A stretch of DNA of 6,840 nucleotides from Dehalococcoides sp. (GTDB taxonomy: Bacteria > Chloroflexota > Dehalococcoidia > Dehalococcoidales > RBG-16-60-22): positions 1 to 6,840 of the forward strand of contig DAOUZD010000038.1 of NCBI GenBank assembly GCA_030665795.1, given 5' to 3'. The translations under genes were made by a program, and so were the position numbers. Shown here piece by piece: positions 6,104-6,840 of the stretch. The notes beneath the pieces are model-generated. The model worked only from the letters and a program-made list of their open reading frames with translations. It was not told where the DNA came from and searched no databases. Within the stretch, counting starts at the first letter, position 1; every line of letters starts with the position of its first letter.

Positions 6104-6108
6104 GGAGG
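6104..6108 (+). promoter_or_regulatory. Ribosome binding site that fixes the ATT start of rplU
   Basis: GGAGG is followed by six bases (TTTAAG) and then ATT at 6115. In this frame there is a TAG at 6097-6099 and no ATG, GTG or TTG between it and 6115. The spacing therefore points to ATT as the start. Confidence 0.75.
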
Positions 6109-6114
6109 TTTAAG

Positions 6115-6498
6115 ATTTACGCAATTATTGAAACTGGTGGCAAACAATATAAAGTAACCCCGGGCCAGGCGATAGAGGTGGAACGCCTGGACGCGGCCGA
6201 AGGCAATGCTGTTGAGCTGGACAAAGTATTGTTTATTGCCGATGGGGATAAGGTAACGGTAGGCACACCCACGGTTGAAGGGGCGAAAGTAATTGCTACC
6301 TCACACGGAGAGAGCAAAGGCAAGAAGATTATTGTCGTTAAGTATAAGCCCAAGGTGCGTTACCGGCGGAAGACAGGGCATCGCCAGTTTCATACTAGAT
6401 TAGTCATTGATAAGATAGTTAGACCAGGAATGGCTCAGGATGAGCCACCGAAGAAAGTACGACGGCGCAAAAAAGAGGTGCTGACAAATGGCGCATAA
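6115..6498 (+). CDS. rplU: 50S ribosomal protein L21, with apparent ATT start codon
   Basis: Read from ATT at 6115, the gene gives 127 residues beginning (M)[13 protein letters not shown], the standard L21 N-terminus. The remaining family marks are [22 protein letters not shown], the [23 protein letters not shown] stretch (the 23S rRNA-binding part, cited here in full only by its ends at about residues 77-98) and the closing LVIDKIV. L21 is normally about 103 residues; here a basic tail of about 25 residues ([11 protein letters not shown] within it) follows. The first conventional start in frame is GTG at 6178, which would remove 21 conserved residues, so I reject it. GGAGG lies six bases before the ATT. 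The stop at 6496-6498 overlaps the rpmA start by 11 bases, implying coupled translation. A single-base error changing ATG to ATT is the alternative to a true AUU start. Confidence 0.93.
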   Translation: MYAIIETGGKQYKVTPGQAIEVERLDAAEGNAVELDKVLFIADGDKVTVGTPTVEGAKVIATSHGESKGKKIIVVKYKPKVRYRRKTGHRQFHTRLVIDKIVRPGMAQDEPPKKVRRRKKEVLTNGA

Positions 6499-6520
6499 AA
6501 AGGGAGGCGGCTCTACTCGC
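6488..6520 (+). pseudogene. rpmA: 50S ribosomal protein L27, N-terminal fragment (first 11 codons)
   Basis: ATG at 6488 opens [11 protein letters not shown], the unmistakable L27 N-terminus that reaches the peptidyl-transferase centre. It overlaps the end of rplU by 11 bases and has GAGG at 6475-6478 as ribosome site, nine bases away. After codon 11 the L27 sequence stops. The frame runs on to TAG at 6656-6658, but those 45 codons are antisense rpmE, not protein L27. The lack of residues before MAHKK means no cleavable leader of the Firmicutes kind. The rest of L27 is on the opposite strand at 6690-6840. Confidence 0.92.
6511..6520. other. Inversion junction with 10-base microhomology
   Basis: The bases CTCTACTCGC belong to two genes at once. 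Forward, they complete the conserved L27 motif GSTR. In reverse they are GCGAGTAGAG and complete the conserved L31 motif GRVE. To the left is forward rpmA, to the right reverse-complemented rpmE. The breakpoint therefore lies inside this shared stretch, which would have been an inverted repeat between rpmA and rpmE in the parental order. Confidence 0.85.
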
Positions 6521-6684
6521 CCGGTGGTATCAAGCATCCGCCGTTCTCCGGTGAAAAAGGGGTGGCATTTACTGCATAGCTCAACCTTTAGTTCTTTCTT
6601 GGTGGAGCCGATAGTAAAGGTATTACCGCAGGCACAAATAACCTTGGCATCATTATAGTATCGGGGATGAATCTTATCCTTCAT
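6511..6684 (-). CDS. rpmE: 50S ribosomal protein L31, C-terminal tail cut off by the inversion junction
   Basis: From ATG at 6684 the minus strand encodes [10 protein letters not shown], the zinc-binding cysteines C17, C19, C37 and C40 (CACGNTF and [11 protein letters not shown]), and DTTGRVE, ending at residue 58. This is a C+ type L31, a zinc-dependent protein of the 50S subunit central protuberance. The usual last 7-12 residues, beginning R-F or R-Y and rich in basic residues, are missing. Past the junction the frame continues to 6400 for 36 more codons, but these are antisense rpmA and rplU and mean nothing as protein. No Shine-Dalgarno is seen just before the ATG. The gene lies 5 bases after the L27 stop on the same strand, the pattern of an rpmA-rpmE pair that has been turned round. 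Confidence 0.9.
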
Positions 6685-6689
6685 ATTAT

Positions 6690-6840
6690 TCAGCTAGCGT
6701 AAACGCTAACCTTCCTCCGGTATTTACTCGCTGGCTCAAACTTGACAATGCCGTCAATAAGGGCAAAAAGGGTGTAGTCTCTACCCACTCCCACATTGGT
6801 GCCGGGATGAATGCGGGTACCTCGCTGCCGGACTAAAATC
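6690..6840 (-). pseudogene. rpmA: 50S ribosomal protein L27, C-terminal part, inverted relative to its own start
   Basis: Reading leftward from the window edge: [29 protein letters not shown], then VKFEPAS and RRKVSVYAS with TGA at 6690-6692. This is the last 49 residues of L27. Compared with a typical L27, about 24 codons between STR (on the + strand at 6520) and this part should lie just right of the window. Together the two fragments would make one normal protein of about 84 residues. It directly precedes rpmE on the minus strand. Whether the missing codons and a breakpoint follow at the right cannot be seen. Confidence 0.92.
6695..6708. repeat. Palindrome at the rpmA end / rpmE leader
   Basis: TAGCGT (6695-6700) mirrors ACGCTA (6703-6708) around AA. 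It covers the last codons of L27 and lies 11-24 bases before the rpmE start. In RNA it could form a five-base stem with a four-base loop where a ribosome site would normally be. Confidence 0.4.

Noticed and set aside
6178..6180. GTG as the rplU start
   Set aside because: It would remove 21 conserved residues ([13 protein letters not shown] onward) and lacks a ribosome site at the right distance.
6400..6510. C-terminal 36 codons of the L31 frame as a genuine L31 extension
   Set aside because: These bases are exactly antisense to the start of rpmA and the end of rplU. The frame stays open there by chance.

Overview
The window looks like chromosomal DNA of an anaerobic, non-Firmicutes bacterium. 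Anaerobic metabolism is suggested by a formate dehydrogenase-type molybdoenzyme and an iron-dependent alcohol dehydrogenase. The L27 start runs straight into [11 protein letters not shown] with no cleavable leader of the Firmicutes type. A Chloroflexota (Dehalococcoidia-like) source would fit, but that is a weak inference; no marker here settles it. No mobile element, CRISPR array, tRNA or rRNA was seen.

Layout. 1-1707 (+) is the C-terminal part of a formate dehydrogenase-N-like alpha subunit, open at the left edge. It converges on a leftward PPC/DUF296 protein (1810-2235), with a nested inverted repeat between the two. Next, still leftward, is a decayed extended-SDR dehydrogenase resembling L-threonine 3-dehydrogenase (2350-2904). 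It lacks its Rossmann half, has lost the usual catalytic Tyr position and carries an in-frame TAA. About 490 bases without a credible gene follow, holding only palindromes and promoter-like motifs. An intact iron-containing alcohol dehydrogenase (3396-4550, +) comes next, then another gene-poor stretch of about 440 bases.

The right third is a tight run on the + strand: a chagasin-like lipoprotein (4990-5382), coaE (5464-6063), rplU (6115-6498) and the start of rpmA (6488). coaE and rplU each have a near-perfect or perfect sigma70-type promoter. The only start codon for rplU that keeps the conserved L21 N-terminus is ATT, six bases after a GGAGG.

The main oddity is at the right end. rpmA is read for only 11 codons. 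The sequence then switches, inside a 10-base stretch (6511-6520) that fits both genes, to the reverse complement of rpmE. After that comes the reverse complement of the C-terminal part of rpmA. An original rplU-rpmA-rpmE order has therefore been rearranged by a microhomology-bounded inversion or fold-back. This is either a real inversion disrupting L27 and L31 or a chimera from amplification or assembly. The next roughly 75 bases to the right of the window would decide which.
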